DNA of 64,000 nt from Stakelama sediminis (GTDB lineage: Bacteria; Pseudomonadota; Alphaproteobacteria; Sphingomonadales; Sphingomonadaceae): contig NZ_JACIJI010000002.1 of assembly GCF_014199335.1 (NCBI RefSeq), positions 372,001 to 436,000 of the forward strand. Reading direction: 5' to 3'. The notes below the pieces were generated by a model, which was not told where the DNA came from, ran no database searches, and saw nothing but the letters and a program-made list of their open reading frames with translations. Numbering within the stretch: position 1 is the stretch's first letter; every line of letters starts with the position of its first letter. The translations under genes and the position numbers were made by a program. This document shows positions 16,642-26,027 of this stretch, one piece after another.

Positions 16642-18387
16642 ATGGCCGCCGAAGCTTCCAATCTGTCAAAGATGCAATGGCCAAAGCGTTCCCTAGCCGA
16701 GGTGAATGCGATGCTCACCGCGCCGGGTCAGCAGTTCGAGATGGAGACGGTGGCGATCCGCGGTGTGCCGACCCGCGTCTGGAAGAATGCACCGCCGACG
16801 CTGGGCGCGCTGATCGAATTTGCGCGCGGACATGGGGAGCGCGTTTTCACTGCGCATGAGCAGGAACGCGTCACCTATGAAGCCTTTTATCGCGCCGTTG
16901 CGGCCCTGGCCGTCGAACTGCGTAAAATGGGGGTGGAGAAGGGGGACCGCATCGCGCTGGCGATGCGGAACCTGCCCGAATGGCCGGTAATCTTCTTTGC
17001 GGCCGCATCGATCGGTGCGATTGCGGTGCCGCTCAACGCGTGGTGGACAGGGGGCGAACTGGAATATGGGCTGAAGGACAGCGGCGCGCGAATTCTCTTC
17101 ATCGACGGGCGGCGTGATGAACGCCTGCTCGATCACTATGATGCGGTTCCGGGGCTTGAGAAAATCGTCGTCAATCGTGCCAAGGCGCCGCTCGGCGGTA
17201 AGCGCGTGGCATTCGAGGCTCTGATCGGCACCCCCGGTGAATGGGCGCAATTGCCGGATCAGCCGGTACCGCATGCCGATCTGGCTCCCGATGACGATGT
17301 CGTGATTTTCTATACCAGTGGCACGACGGGGTCGGCGAAGGGAGCGCTCGGCACGCATCGCAACATGATGACCAACATCTTTTCGAGCGCTTTCGTCGCA
17401 GCTCGCGCGGTGCTGCGGCGCGGAGAAATGCCGCAACCGCCGGAGCCGCGCGTTTCCCTGCTGGTCATCCCGCTGTTCCACGTTACCGCGTGCAGTGCGT
17501 TCCTGATGGGCAATGTCGCGGCAGGCGGTACGGTGATCTTCATGCGAAAATGGGATCCCGAACAGGCCATGGCGCTGATCGAGCGCGAAGGGGTGCATAT
17601 GACCGGTGGCGTACCGACAATTGCCTGGCAGTTGATCGAACATCCCGCGCGTTCGCGCTATGACCTCTCGTCGCTGGAAACGATTGCTTATGGCGGTGCG
17701 CCCGCCTCCCCTGAACTTGCTCGGAGGATCGAGGAAGAGCTGGGAGCCGCGCCTGGTAACGGCTGGGGCATGACCGAGACCATGGCCACCGTCACCCAGC
17801 ATTCGGGGGAAGACTATCTCAACCGCCCGGAAAGCTGCGGTCCGCCGGTGCCGGTCGCTGATCTGAAAATCATGGATATGGATGGCGTGCACGAATTGCC
17901 GTTGGGAGAAGTCGGCGAACTGTGGGCAAAGGGGCCGATGATCGTCAAAGGCTATTGGAACAAGCCGGAGGCGACGGCGGAAACCTTTGTCGAAGGATGG
18001 GTTCGCACCGGTGATCTGGCGCGACTGGATGACGAAGGCTTTTGCTATATCGTCGATCGCGCCAAGGACATCGTCATCCGTGGCGGCGAGAATATCTATT
18101 CGTCAGAGGTCGAAAATGTCCTCTATGCCCATCCCGCCGTCACCGACGCAGCGGTGATCGGCATCCCCCATCACCAGCTTGGCGAGGAGCCTGCCGCGGT
18201 CGTGCATCTCGCGCCCGGCATGGCAGCAAGCGAGGGCGAATTGCAGGATTGGGTGAAAGAACGTCTGGCGGCGTTCAAGGTGCCGGTGGCGATCCGCTTC
18301 ATCGATACGGTTTTGCCGCGCAATGCCAACGGCAAAATCCTCAAGCGTGAGTTAAAGGCGCTGTTCGATACCGAAGCTGCGGCCTGA
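16642..18387 (+). CDS. Long/medium-chain acyl-CoA synthetase (AMP-forming)
   Basis: This 581-residue adenylate-forming enzyme activates fatty acids with ATP and CoA. The P-loop-like motif [20 protein letters not shown], the GWGMTETMA motif, the RTGDLA hinge and the C-terminal catalytic lysine in [13 protein letters not shown] are all present. GGAG lies about ten bases before the ATG. A second ATG seven bases upstream is in another frame. Being divergent from a beta-oxidation operon, it probably supplies acyl-CoA to it. Preference for chain length or for aromatic acids is not readable from the sequence. Confidence 0.9.
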   Translation: MAAEASNLSKMQWPKRSLAEVNAMLTAPGQQFEMETVAIRGVPTRVWKNAPPTLGALIEFARGHGERVFTAHEQERVTYEAFYRAVAALAVELRKMGVEKGDRIALAMRNLPEWPVIFFAAASIGAIAVPLNAWWTGGELEYGLKDSGARILFIDGRRDERLLDHYDAVPGLEKIVVNRAKAPLGGKRVAFEALIGTPGEWAQLPDQPVPHADLAPDDDVVIFYTSGTTGSAKGALGTHRNMMTNIFSSAFVAARAVLRRGEMPQPPEPRVSLLVIPLFHVTACSAFLMGNVAAGGTVIFMRKWDPEQAMALIEREGVHMTGGVPTIAWQLIEHPARSRYDLSSLETIAYGGAPASPELARRIEEELGAAPGNGWGMTETMATVTQHSGEDYLNRPESCGPPVPVADLKIMDMDGVHELPLGEVGELWAKGPMIVKGYWNKPEATAETFVEGWVRTGDLARLDDEGFCYIVDRAKDIVIRGGENIYSSEVENVLYAHPAVTDAAVIGIPHHQLGEEPAAVVHLAPGMAASEGELQDWVKERLAAFKVPVAIRFIDTVLPRNANGKILKRELKALFDTEAAA

Positions 18388-18397
18388 GTCGTAAAAC

Positions 18398-18425
18398 CGG
18401 CGCCGCTCAGTCGTGAGCGGCGCCG
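18398..18425. terminator. Strong hairpin between acyl-CoA synthetase and glpK
   Basis: CGGCGCCGCTCA (18398-18409) and TGAGCGGCGCCG (18414-18425) form a perfect 12-bp stem with a 4-base loop. On the minus strand it is followed by GGTTTT, so it fits a rho-independent terminator for glpK. Its stem overlaps the last codons and stop of glpK. It can also stop plus-strand transcription from the convergent gene. Confidence 0.65.
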
Positions 18426-19879
18426 AGCACGCTCTGCACCGCGTGCTGCCAGCCGTCGAGGCGCTTGCGGCGCTGCGACTTCACCATTTGCGGTTCGAAC
18501 ATATCGACACCGCCGCGCATCGCGCTCGCCTGATACAGATCGTCGAACCAGCCGCAACCGACCCCGGCCAGCATTGCCGCGCCCAGTGCCGTCGTTTCGG
18601 CGAAGCGCGGACGCTCCACGGGCAAATCGAGAAGGTCGGAGAGATCCTGCGCCATCCAGTCATTGGCGACCATGCCGCCATCGATTCGCAGGCCGGACCA
18701 TGCCGCGCCGTCGGCTGCGAACACGCCCATCAGGTCGTGCGTTTGATGCGCAATCGATTCGAGCGCGGCGCGGACAATGTGCGCGCGCGTTGCGGAAAAG
18801 CTCAAACCCGAAATCGCCCCACGCGCTTCCGGCTCCCACCAGGGCGCGCCGATCCCGCTGAGCGCGGGTACGCAATAGACGCCGCCATTATCGTCAACGC
18901 TGCGCGCCAGTGCTTCGGTTTCTTCGGCGCTTTCGATCATCCCGACCGAATCGCGCAACCATTTGACGAGGCTACCCGCAACGAAGATCGACCCTTCCAG
19001 CGCATAGCTGCGCTTGCCGCCGAGTTGCCAGGCGACGGTGGAGAGCAGGCGGTTGCGTGACCGCGGCGGCGTGGTGCCGCTGTTGGTCAGGACAAAGGCG
19101 CCGGTGCCATAGGTTGCCTTGCTGTCGCCCTTGTCCAGACAGGACTGACCGATGGCCGCCGCCTGCTGGTCGCCGACGATACTGCAGATGGGCAGGGTGC
19201 CGCCCAGCACATCAGTCGTGCCGAATTGCCCGGCCGAATCGACGATTTCGGGCATCATCGACCGATCGACGCCGAACATGGACAGCAAGCCGTCGTCCCA
19301 GCTTCCGCTGCCCAGCGCCATCATCGCGGTGCGCGAGGCATTAGTCGCATCGGTGACATGTAGCCCCCCGGTCAGCTTCCAGACCAGCCAGCTTTCAACC
19401 GTACCGATGGCCAGCCGCTCCCCCGCTTCCGCCAGTTGCGGCCATTCCTGCATCGCCCAGGCGATTTTGGGGCCGGAAAAATAAGGGTCGAGCAACAAGC
19501 CGGTACGCGCCTGCACCGCGCCCTCTTCGCCGGCGGTGCGCAGGCTGCGGCATAGCGGGGCCGCGCGGCGATCCTGCCAGACGATTGCGGGTGCCAGCGG
19601 TTCGCCGGTTTCGCGGTCCCAAAACACCACCGTCTCGCGCTGATTGCTGATCCCGATGGCCGCGATCCGGTCGACGCCGCCCGCATGGTCGACCATGCGA
19701 CGGGCGCACTGAAGGGTCTTGTCCCATATCTCCGCCGCATCATGCTCGACCCAGCCGGGCTGGGGATAATGTTGCGTCAGCATTTCGGCATGACTGCCCC
19801 GGCAGGCGCCGGAACGGTCGAACAACATCGCACGGGTGGAGGTCGTGCCCTCATCGAGCACCAGCAGCATTTCCGACAT
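18407..19879 (-). CDS. glpK: Glycerol kinase
   Basis: GlpK phosphorylates glycerol to glycerol-3-phosphate. The start at 19879 (MSEMLLVLDEG) gives 490 residues, near the usual 500. A longer open frame upstream runs through the neighbouring gene's region and is rejected. FGGY-kinase landmarks are LDEGTTSTRAMLFD, ISNQRETVVFWDR, VWQDRR, FSGPKIAWAM and KATYGTGAFVL. Glycerol kinases usually read GTGCF..; here GTGAF is seen. No glpF or glpD is next to it. It is convergent with the acyl-CoA synthetase and shares its terminator. Confidence 0.9.
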   Translation of the reverse strand: MSEMLLVLDEGTTSTRAMLFDRSGACRGSHAEMLTQHYPQPGWVEHDAAEIWDKTLQCARRMVDHAGGVDRIAAIGISNQRETVVFWDRETGEPLAPAIVWQDRRAAPLCRSLRTAGEEGAVQARTGLLLDPYFSGPKIAWAMQEWPQLAEAGERLAIGTVESWLVWKLTGGLHVTDATNASRTAMMALGSGSWDDGLLSMFGVDRSMMPEIVDSAGQFGTTDVLGGTLPICSIVGDQQAAAIGQSCLDKGDSKATYGTGAFVLTNSGTTPPRSRNRLLSTVAWQLGGKRSYALEGSIFVAGSLVKWLRDSVGMIESAEETEALARSVDDNGGVYCVPALSGIGAPWWEPEARGAISGLSFSATRAHIVRAALESIAHQTHDLMGVFAADGAAWSGLRIDGGMVANDWMAQDLSDLLDLPVERPRFAETTALGAAMLAGVGCGWFDDLYQASAMRGGVDMFEPQMVKSQRRKRLDGWQHAVQSVLGAAHD

Positions 19880-19954
19880 GGCGGCAACCCTAGCCGGGAT
19901 TACAAGCCAAAGAAAAGCCGCTAGAGTTCGGTTCGGGAGAAAAAGGAACCGCGA

Positions 19955-21148
19955 TTGAACGAACCGCTTGCCCATAAGTCCATGCAGGAAAAGCATTCGA
20001 AGCCCGAAGAGGCGGACGAAGAATTTCTGCGCAACCGGCTGCTGGCCGGGCTGACGCTCATCGCCGGGATCGGGCTGGCAATCGCGCTTCCCTTCGCATT
20101 GCAGGCGGGGTCTTCCTTTTTCCTGCCGCTGACCGCCGCGATTGTCGTGGCGATCGCATTGGTGCCGGTGCTCGAATGGCTGGAGCGCCGCCGCTTCCCC
20201 GCACCGCTGGCGGCGTTCGTCTGTGTCATGCTGTTCCTGATCGCGGTGAATGTGGCGCTGGCGTCGATCGTCGTTCCCGCATGGGGCTGGGCCAGCATTC
20301 TGCCGGACCGGATCGAGCAGATTCAGAAGAACATCTCTCCGCTCATCGATTTCTATTCGAACCTGCAGCATTTCGTGAACAAGCTGATCAAGAATGTCGC
20401 CACCGTGCCGCAGCGTCAGCCCGAAACCATTACCACGGAGCCACCGCGCTCCCTGCTCGACCTGCTCACCACGTCGGCACCTTCGGCGCTGATCGAAATG
20501 TTTTTCGCCATTCTGGTGGTGTTCTTTTTCCTGTCCGGCTGGACCCGGCTGCGGCGCAAGGCGATTACCAGCCGGTCAAGCTTTGACGGCGCACTGGCGA
20601 CGGCACGGGTAATCCAGAATGTCGTGGACGACACCTCGGCCTATCTCGGCACGATCACGCTGATCAACCTGTCGCTGGGTCTGATTGTCTCGCTCGCACT
20701 ATGGGCCATCGGGATGCCGACGCCGCTGATGTGGGGCGGGATCGTCGCCCTGCTCAACTACATCCCTTATCTGGGACCGATCATGGCGGCGATGCTGCTC
20801 GCGGTCGGTGGGCTGATGACGTACACCGATTTGTGGTGGGCGCTGATGCCGGCTGTGCTGATGATCGGCGCCCATCTGATCGAGGCCAATGCCATCACAC
20901 CCCTGATCGTCGGCCATCGTCTGACCATCAATCCGATTCTGATTCTGGTTTCGCTCAGCTTCTGGGGCTGGGTATGGGGCACGCCAGGCGCGTTGCTGGC
21001 CGTGCCGTTGTTAATTATTATCCAGACCGTGGTGAAGGCGGCGGGCAGCCCGGATATCGCCGGTTTCCTGTTCGAACACGGTACGCTGGTCCACGATCCG
21101 CACCCGGAAGAAAAAGATGTTTTGGTTCCGCCTTCGCATTCGGGTTGA
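19955..21148 (+). CDS. AI-2E family transporter / PerM-like permease
   Basis: This 397-residue integral membrane protein of the AI-2E exporter superfamily (PerM/YdiK/TqsA type) has hydrophobic segments at roughly 27-45, 52-70, 85-110, 165-190, 220-245, 250-285, 290-310 and 325-365. The family signature near NYIPYLGPIMAAML and the C-terminal PILILVSLSFWGWVWGTPGA are present. The start chosen is TTG at 19955, seven bases after AAAGGAA; ATG at 19981 is an alternative. The transported substrate is unknown for most family members. Its stop codon overlaps the -35 box of the tRNA-Asp promoter. Confidence 0.85.
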   Translation: MNEPLAHKSMQEKHSKPEEADEEFLRNRLLAGLTLIAGIGLAIALPFALQAGSSFFLPLTAAIVVAIALVPVLEWLERRRFPAPLAAFVCVMLFLIAVNVALASIVVPAWGWASILPDRIEQIQKNISPLIDFYSNLQHFVNKLIKNVATVPQRQPETITTEPPRSLLDLLTTSAPSALIEMFFAILVVFFFLSGWTRLRRKAITSRSSFDGALATARVIQNVVDDTSAYLGTITLINLSLGLIVSLALWAIGMPTPLMWGGIVALLNYIPYLGPIMAAMLLAVGGLMTYTDLWWALMPAVLMIGAHLIEANAITPLIVGHRLTINPILILVSLSFWGWVWGTPGALLAVPLLIIIQTVVKAAGSPDIAGFLFEHGTLVHDPHPEEKDVLVPPSHSG

Positions 21149-21173
21149 CAGCCCCGAAAGCCTCCTCTAGGTG
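21145..21173 (+). promoter_or_regulatory. Likely promoter of tRNA-Asp
   Basis: TTGACA (21145-21150), a 17-base spacer and TAGGTG (21168-21173) end 17 bases before the tRNA. The -35 hexamer contains the TGA stop of the upstream permease gene. The arrangement matches that in front of tRNA-Glu. Confidence 0.65.
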
Positions 21174-21190
21174 CGCCTCCTCACCGCCAA

Positions 21191-21267
<77 letters not shown>

Positions 21268-21315
21268 CTCTTCACATCGGATTTACGTTGGAGAAGGGTG
21301 GCGCCAAGCGCCGGT

Positions 21316-21537
21316 TCAGGCGCGCCAGCGGCCGGTTTCCATCCAGCGCAGCATCGGCTTCAACGGTGCGATCCAGATGATCCCCGTCACCACATAAACG
21401 ATCAGTTGCAGTGGCCAGACGAGGCCGCCAATCACATTCGACAGGCTGGCGATCAGCGCCACCCAGATCAGGATCAGGGCAAGGATGGCGAGCACGCCTG
21501 CGGGTTTGCGCCAGCTTGGTTCAGACATGGCCTGCAC
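21316..21537 (-). CDS. DUF2842 family small membrane protein
   Basis: A 73-residue protein (MQAMSEPSWRKPAGVL) with two hydrophobic helices at about 14-33 and 37-57, and the ending PLKPMLRWMETGRW typical of DUF2842 proteins of alphaproteobacteria. The function is unknown. The start at GTG 21537 is preceded by GGGAGG ten bases upstream; ATG at 21528 (MSEPSWRK) is also possible and agrees with the usual family start, but lies 19 bases from that site. It is probably co-transcribed with the cyclo-ligase gene upstream on the same strand. Confidence 0.75.
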   Translation of the reverse strand: MQAMSEPSWRKPAGVLAILALILIWVALIASLSNVIGGLVWPLQLIVYVVTGIIWIAPLKPMLRWMETGRWRA

Positions 21538-21577
21538 GATAGGTGATCCTCCCTGTCAGGCAACTGTCGTGATACAC

Positions 21578-22117
21578 TTATCGACGTACGACGCCCCGTT
21601 CGGTCGCTATGCCATGCAGCGGCACATCCCACGGATCGACGGGCAGTTTCTCCACCTGCTGCACCGACCAGGCGATGCCCAGACGCCATGCATCGGGGAA
21701 ATCGGCAAAAGCGCGGTCGTAATGGCCGGCTCCCTGTCCCAGCCGGTTGCAGGACAAATCGAATGCGACCAGCGGCGTCAGGATGATGTCAGGGGTGACG
21801 ACGGCACTATCGGCATGGGGTTGATGCAGTCCGAACGGCCCTTTGGCCAGGCCATGATCGGGATGCCATGCCAGAAAACGAATACGGCCTTCCCGGCTGG
21901 TGACATGGGGCAGCGCCAGTTCGGCACCTGCGGCAAGCACTGTTGCGTCAAACAAAACGGGGTCGGCCTCGCTGCCGACTGGGCGATAGCTGGCGACAAC
22001 GATGCCCGGGCGCAGTCGCTGGAGAAAAGCATCCTGCGGTATAATGGGCGCCGGGTCGGTCGCGACAAAACGGTCGCGCTCCGCCCGCGTCCGGGTGCGA
22101 AGGGTTTGCTTGTTCAT
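21578..22117 (-). CDS. 5-formyltetrahydrofolate cyclo-ligase
   Basis: The enzyme converts 5-formyl-THF to 5,10-methenyl-THF using ATP. From ATG 22117 (MNKQTLRTRTR) the protein is 179 residues. Family features include the early arginine-rich segment, ASYRPVGSEAD, and the C-terminal LTPLVAFD with RLGQGAGHYDRAF, the conserved glycine-rich nucleotide-binding loop. ATG 22144 is an alternative start nine codons upstream. The gene lies immediately downstream of 6S RNA, the widely conserved ssrS-ygfA arrangement, so it may be read from the same transcript. Confidence 0.88.
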   Translation of the reverse strand: MNKQTLRTRTRAERDRFVATDPAPIIPQDAFLQRLRPGIVVASYRPVGSEADPVLFDATVLAAGAELALPHVTSREGRIRFLAWHPDHGLAKGPFGLHQPHADSAVVTPDIILTPLVAFDLSCNRLGQGAGHYDRAFADFPDAWRLGIAWSVQQVEKLPVDPWDVPLHGIATERGVVRR

Positions 22118-22148
22118 GGAGCGCTGGGGTGGCGGGACCACCATGGCC

Positions 22149-22293
22149 GTTGGCTCGATAATCCTCTGACGCCAGTAACGTCAGGTGGGCGCCGTGTGCA
22201 TCGGGCCAGGGCCCGAACAGGGACAGCTCCCTTGGATGTTTCTATCGCCTCAGGGATAATCGCTAAAGCTCGCACCGGGCAGTTCCCGCCAAC
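22149..22293 (-). ncRNA. ssrS: 6S RNA
   Basis: The gap between zapA and the cyclo-ligase gene is where 6S RNA resides in most proteobacteria. On the minus strand it contains CCCTGAGGCGATA, close to the conserved CCCTGAGCCGATA of 6S RNA, then several hairpins: GGGAGCTGTCCC, CGGGCCCTGGCCCG, and CTGACG/CGTCAG. The ends GTTGGC (22288-22293) and GCCAAC (22149-22154) can pair to close the molecule, giving about 145 nt. 6S RNA binds sigma-70 RNA polymerase in stationary phase. Exact ends are approximate. Confidence 0.75.
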
Positions 22294-22299
22294 ACCGAT

Positions 22300-22602
22300 T
22301 TAGGATGGCCCCGCTTCATCCTCAAGAGCGGATGCGACCGATTCCAGACGATCGGCGAGCCGGTCGAGCAGGGCAGGGGACAAACCGGTTGCAGGGTTGC
22401 GCTCGGCTTCCGCAACCTTGTCGGCCAGAATGAGCGCGATAAGCAGCATCATTCGCTCACCCGCCACGCCCCCGGCGGCGCGCAGCGCGGTTTCGCTGTG
22501 ATGTTCCAGCATCCGGGCCAGATCGCGCAGGTGCGGCTCCTCTCCGTCACGGCAGGCGATGACGTGGCTGCGCCCTGCAATGGTCAGCGTGACTTCGGCC
22601 AT
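22300..22602 (-). CDS. zapA: Cell division protein ZapA
   Basis: ZapA promotes FtsZ bundling at the division site. The 100-residue protein shows the family pattern: an N-terminal beta segment (VTLTIAGRSHVIACRDGEEP), LRDLARMLEHH, then the helical part with GERMMLLIALILADKV and a C-terminal coiled coil. Its ATG overlaps the stop of the coiled-coil gene upstream (TGATG). It precedes 6S RNA on the same strand. Confidence 0.9.
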   Translation of the reverse strand: MAEVTLTIAGRSHVIACRDGEEPHLRDLARMLEHHSETALRAAGGVAGERMMLLIALILADKVAEAERNPATGLSPALLDRLADRLESVASALEDEAGPS

Positions 22603-22793
22603 CAGCGCTTTGCGTCCTCTCTCGCCAGCAGTTCGTCGAGCGCCTGCACCGCCTCTTCCATGCGCTCGCGTAAGGCTGCGTGCCGCCGCGCGATGCGATC
22701 GGCGCTATAGGCGCGCGCGGCAGCCGCCTTTTCAATACGGGCCACGGCGCGCTCGATACGCTCAATCACCGGATGCGAAGCAGGATCGGACAT
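22602..22793 (-). CDS. Small coiled-coil protein encoded upstream of zapA
   Basis: A 63-residue, charged, almost wholly helical protein (MSDPASHPVIERIERAVARI) with heptad-like spacing of Ile/Val/Ala/Leu through its length and no membrane segment. I do not recognise a characterised family; a short coiled-coil protein at this position is common upstream of zapA in alphaproteobacteria (DUF4164-like). The stop overlaps the zapA start, so the two are translationally coupled and a role with ZapA in division is plausible but unproven. Confidence 0.7.
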   Translation of the reverse strand: MSDPASHPVIERIERAVARIEKAAAARAYSADRIARRHAALRERMEEAVQALDELLAREDAKR

Positions 22794-22944
22794 GAATCAG
22801 ACAGATACGCCGCCAACGGGGTCGCGACAAGCACCGCTCGCCGGTTGACGAAACCGACCTGTCGCCGCAAAGGCGTGGCGTCTGACGATTCGCTCCCGCA
22901 ACAGTGCCGGGTTGTGATACCGTCACGCCGTTTTGGGAGGGCAT

Positions 22945-24912
22945 ATGACCGTTACCGATGTTCAGATGGCGAATGCCATCCGGGCCTTGTCGATGGATGC
23001 AGTGGAAGCTGCGAATTCCGGCCATCCGGGCATGCCGATGGGCATGGCGGATGTGGCAACGGTGCTGTTTACCCGTTATCTGAAATATGATCCCGCCGAT
23101 CCCCGCTGGCCCGACCGTGACCGCTTCATCCTGTCGGCGGGCCACGGGTCGATGCTGCTCTACTCCCTGCTGCACCTGACCGGTTATGCCCAGCCTATGC
23201 TGGAGGATATCCGCAATTTCCGGCAGCTTGGCAGCCCGTGCGCGGGGCATCCGGAAAATTTTGAACTTCCCGGTGTCGAATGCACCACCGGACCGCTGGG
23301 GCAGGGGCTTGCCATGTCGGTCGGCATGGCGATGGCCGAACGCCATCTGAACGCCGTGTTCGGGGACGACCTGGTCGATCACCGGACCTGGGTGATTGCC
23401 GGTGACGGCTGCCTGATGGAAGGCATTAATCATGAGGCGATCGGCCTGGCCGCGCATCAGAAACTCGGACGGCTGACCGTCTTGTGGGACGATAACCGCA
23501 TCACCATCGACGGCGCGGTGGACCTGTCGTCGAATGAGGATGTGGTTGCGCGCTATGCGGCAACCGGCTGGCATGTCGTCGAGTGCGACGGCCATGACTA
23601 TGCCGATATCGCGCGTGCGCTGGAGGCCGCGACCGCCGATGACCGGCCTTCGCTGGTGCGGTGCCGCACGATCATCGGCAAGGGTGCACCCAACAAGCAG
23701 GGGACGTCAAAGACTCACGGCTCTCCACTGGGAGCTGACGAAGTCGCTGCCGCGCGCAAGGAACTGGGCTGGGACTATCCGCCCTTTGAAATTCCGGACG
23801 ATATCCGCGCGGCATGGCTGGACGCAGGCAAACGCGCCGCCGCACCACATAGTGACTGGAATATGCGTCTGGCCACAGCGCCGGATCGCGCCGAGTTCGA
23901 GCGCCGCATGGCAGGCGACCTGCCCGAAGGGTTTTCGCTCAACGACTATATCAAGGGCCTGCTTGCCGACCCGAAAAAGGTGGCGACACGCAAAGCATCC
24001 GAAATGGCGCTGGACGTCATTAACGCGACGCTTCCCGAAACGATGGGCGGCTCGGCGGATCTGACGCCGTCGAACAATACGCTGACCAAGGGATTGGAGA
24101 CGTTCGATCGCGACAACCGCGCCGGTCGCTATGTCCATTACGGCATTCGCGAATTCGGCATGTCGGCGGCAATGAACGGCATGGCCCTGCATGGCGGCGT
24201 CATCCCCTATGGCGGCACCTTTCTGGTATTTTCCGATTATGCCCGTCCGGCAATCCGGTTGTCGGCGCTGCAATATGCGCGCGTCGCCTATGTCATGACG
24301 CACGACTCAATCGGGCTGGGAGAAGACGGACCGACGCATCAGCCGGTCGAACATGTCATGAGCCTGCGCCTCATTCCCAATCTCGACACTTATCGCCCGT
24401 GCGACGTGGTTGAAACGGCGGAATGCTGGGAACTGGCGGTGTCGCGGGCCGATGGTCCCTCTCTGCTTGCCCTGTCGCGACAGGGATTGCCCCAGTTGCG
24501 GGAAGCTGCGGCGGAAAATCGTTGTGCGCGCGGTGCCTATCGTCTGAAAGCGGCGGACGCAGAACGCCGCGTGGTCCTGATCGCAAGCGGATCGGAAGTA
24601 GAAACCGCTGTCGGGGTTCGCGAACAACTGGAATCCGCCGGCATCGGCGCGGATGTGGTCTCAATGCCCTGCTGGTCGCGTTTCGATGCGCAGACCGCCG
24701 ATTATCGCGCCGATACTCTGCCCGATGGCGTCTTGCGCGTCTCCATCGAAGCAGGAACGACAATCGGCTGGGAACGCTATACCGGGCTCGACGGGCTGCG
24801 CTTCGGACTCGACGGGTTCGGCGCGTCGGCACCAGCCGGCGACCTTTTCAGGCATTTCGGCCTCACCGTCGATGCCATCACGGCACAAATCCGCGCCAGA
24901 CTGGCCGTATAA
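22945..24912 (+). CDS. tkt: Transketolase
   Basis: This thiamine-diphosphate enzyme transfers two-carbon units in the pentose phosphate or Calvin-type pathways. The start at 22945 (MTVTDVQMANAIRAL) is preceded by GGGAGG; 655 residues, family length. Visible features are the N-terminal ANSGHPGMPMGMAD, the ThDP-binding GDGCLMEGINHEAIGLAAHQ with WDDN, the pyrimidine-domain EFGMSAAMNGMALHGG and THDSIGLGEDGPTHQPVEH, and the C-terminal domain. It is the first of a glycolysis gene set: gap and pgk follow on the same strand after a 100-base gap. Confidence 0.95.
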   Translation: MTVTDVQMANAIRALSMDAVEAANSGHPGMPMGMADVATVLFTRYLKYDPADPRWPDRDRFILSAGHGSMLLYSLLHLTGYAQPMLEDIRNFRQLGSPCAGHPENFELPGVECTTGPLGQGLAMSVGMAMAERHLNAVFGDDLVDHRTWVIAGDGCLMEGINHEAIGLAAHQKLGRLTVLWDDNRITIDGAVDLSSNEDVVARYAATGWHVVECDGHDYADIARALEAATADDRPSLVRCRTIIGKGAPNKQGTSKTHGSPLGADEVAAARKELGWDYPPFEIPDDIRAAWLDAGKRAAAPHSDWNMRLATAPDRAEFERRMAGDLPEGFSLNDYIKGLLADPKKVATRKASEMALDVINATLPETMGGSADLTPSNNTLTKGLETFDRDNRAGRYVHYGIREFGMSAAMNGMALHGGVIPYGGTFLVFSDYARPAIRLSALQYARVAYVMTHDSIGLGEDGPTHQPVEHVMSLRLIPNLDTYRPCDVVETAECWELAVSRADGPSLLALSRQGLPQLREAAAENRCARGAYRLKAADAERRVVLIASGSEVETAVGVREQLESAGIGADVVSMPCWSRFDAQTADYRADTLPDGVLRVSIEAGTTIGWERYTGLDGLRFGLDGFGASAPAGDLFRHFGLTVDAITAQIRARLAV

Positions 24913-25012
24913 ACAGACGACCCTCGCCGGAGCTAATTCGGCATAGCCATGGAACCAGCGCTCATGCGGCCTATATGCCGTTCCGACAGAGCGTTAGACA
25001 GGAGATGAGTTG

Positions 25013-26020
25013 ATGACGAAGATTGCAATCAACGGGTTCGGACGTATCGGGCGACTGGTCGCGCGGGCAATATTGGAGCGTTCCGATTGCGGGCTTGAAC
25101 TCGTGACCATCAACGACCTGTCGGATGCCAAACACAACGCCTGGCTGTTCGAGCGCGATTCGGTGCATGGCCGCTATCCCGGTGAAGTCGGGGTGGACGG
25201 GACCGACATCGTCGTGGACGGTAAGAAGATCAAGGTAACGGCGGAACGCGACCCGGCCAACCTGCCGCACGCCGCAAACGGTGTCGAACTGGTACTGGAA
25301 TGCACCGGTTTCTTCACCGATCGCGCAAGCGCGCAGAAGCATATTGATGCTGGTGCGAAAAAAGTGCTGATTTCCGCGCCGGGCAAGAATGTCGACCTGA
25401 CCGTTGTTTATGGCGTCAACAATGACAAGCTGACCGCCGAGCACAAGATCGTTTCCAACGCATCTTGCACCACCAACTGCCTGGCCCCTGTCGCCAAGGT
25501 CATGAACGACGAAATCGGTATCGAACGCGGCCTGATGACCACGGTTCATGCCTATACCAACGATCAGAAAATCCTCGACCAGATCCATCCGGACATGCGT
25601 CGCGCGCGCGCCGCCGCCATGTCGATGATCCCGACCACTACGGGCGCCGCCCGCGCGGTGGGTGAGGTGCTGCCCGAACTGAAGGGAAAGCTCGACGGTT
25701 CGGCAATTCGCGTGCCAGTTCCCGACGGCAGCCTGATCGACCTGACCTTCCAGCCGAAGCGCGAAACCACGAAGGAAGAGGTCAACGCGCTGCTGAAGGC
25801 AGCGTCGGAAAGCGGCCCGTTAAAGGGCGTGCTGGCCTATACCGACGATCCCATCGTGTCCGCCGATATCGTCCATACCCCGGTCAGTTCGACCGTGGAC
25901 AGCCTTGAAACCGCGGTGATGGACGGCAAGCTCGTCCGCGTGGTGAGCTGGTACGACAATGAATGGGGCTTCTCCAACCGCATGGTCGACACCGCCAAGG
26001 CAATGGCCGAGCTGGGCTGA
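25013..26020 (+). CDS. gap: Glyceraldehyde-3-phosphate dehydrogenase
   Basis: GAPDH oxidises glyceraldehyde-3-phosphate to 1,3-bisphosphoglycerate with NAD(P). The 335-residue protein starts at ATG 25013 ([16 protein letters not shown]) after AGGAG. It carries the Rossmann motif INGFGRIGR, the catalytic Cys152 in [16 protein letters not shown], and the C-terminal [12 protein letters not shown]. Asn32-Asp33 in TINDLSD suggests NAD preference, but this is inference. The next gene, a MOSC protein, begins about eight bases after the stop, so the genes probably form one transcript with pgk. Confidence 0.97.
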   Translation: MTKIAINGFGRIGRLVARAILERSDCGLELVTINDLSDAKHNAWLFERDSVHGRYPGEVGVDGTDIVVDGKKIKVTAERDPANLPHAANGVELVLECTGFFTDRASAQKHIDAGAKKVLISAPGKNVDLTVVYGVNNDKLTAEHKIVSNASCTTNCLAPVAKVMNDEIGIERGLMTTVHAYTNDQKILDQIHPDMRRARAAAMSMIPTTTGAARAVGEVLPELKGKLDGSAIRVPVPDGSLIDLTFQPKRETTKEEVNALLKAASESGPLKGVLAYTDDPIVSADIVHTPVSSTVDSLETAVMDGKLVRVVSWYDNEWGFSNRMVDTAKAMAELG

Positions 26021-26027
26021 GCCTGTT

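Noticed and set aside
18407..20371. A 654-codon minus-strand frame covering glpK and more
   Set aside because: The kinase begins at MSEMLLVLDEG (19879). The extra N-terminal part is antisense to the AI-2E permease and has no start signal.
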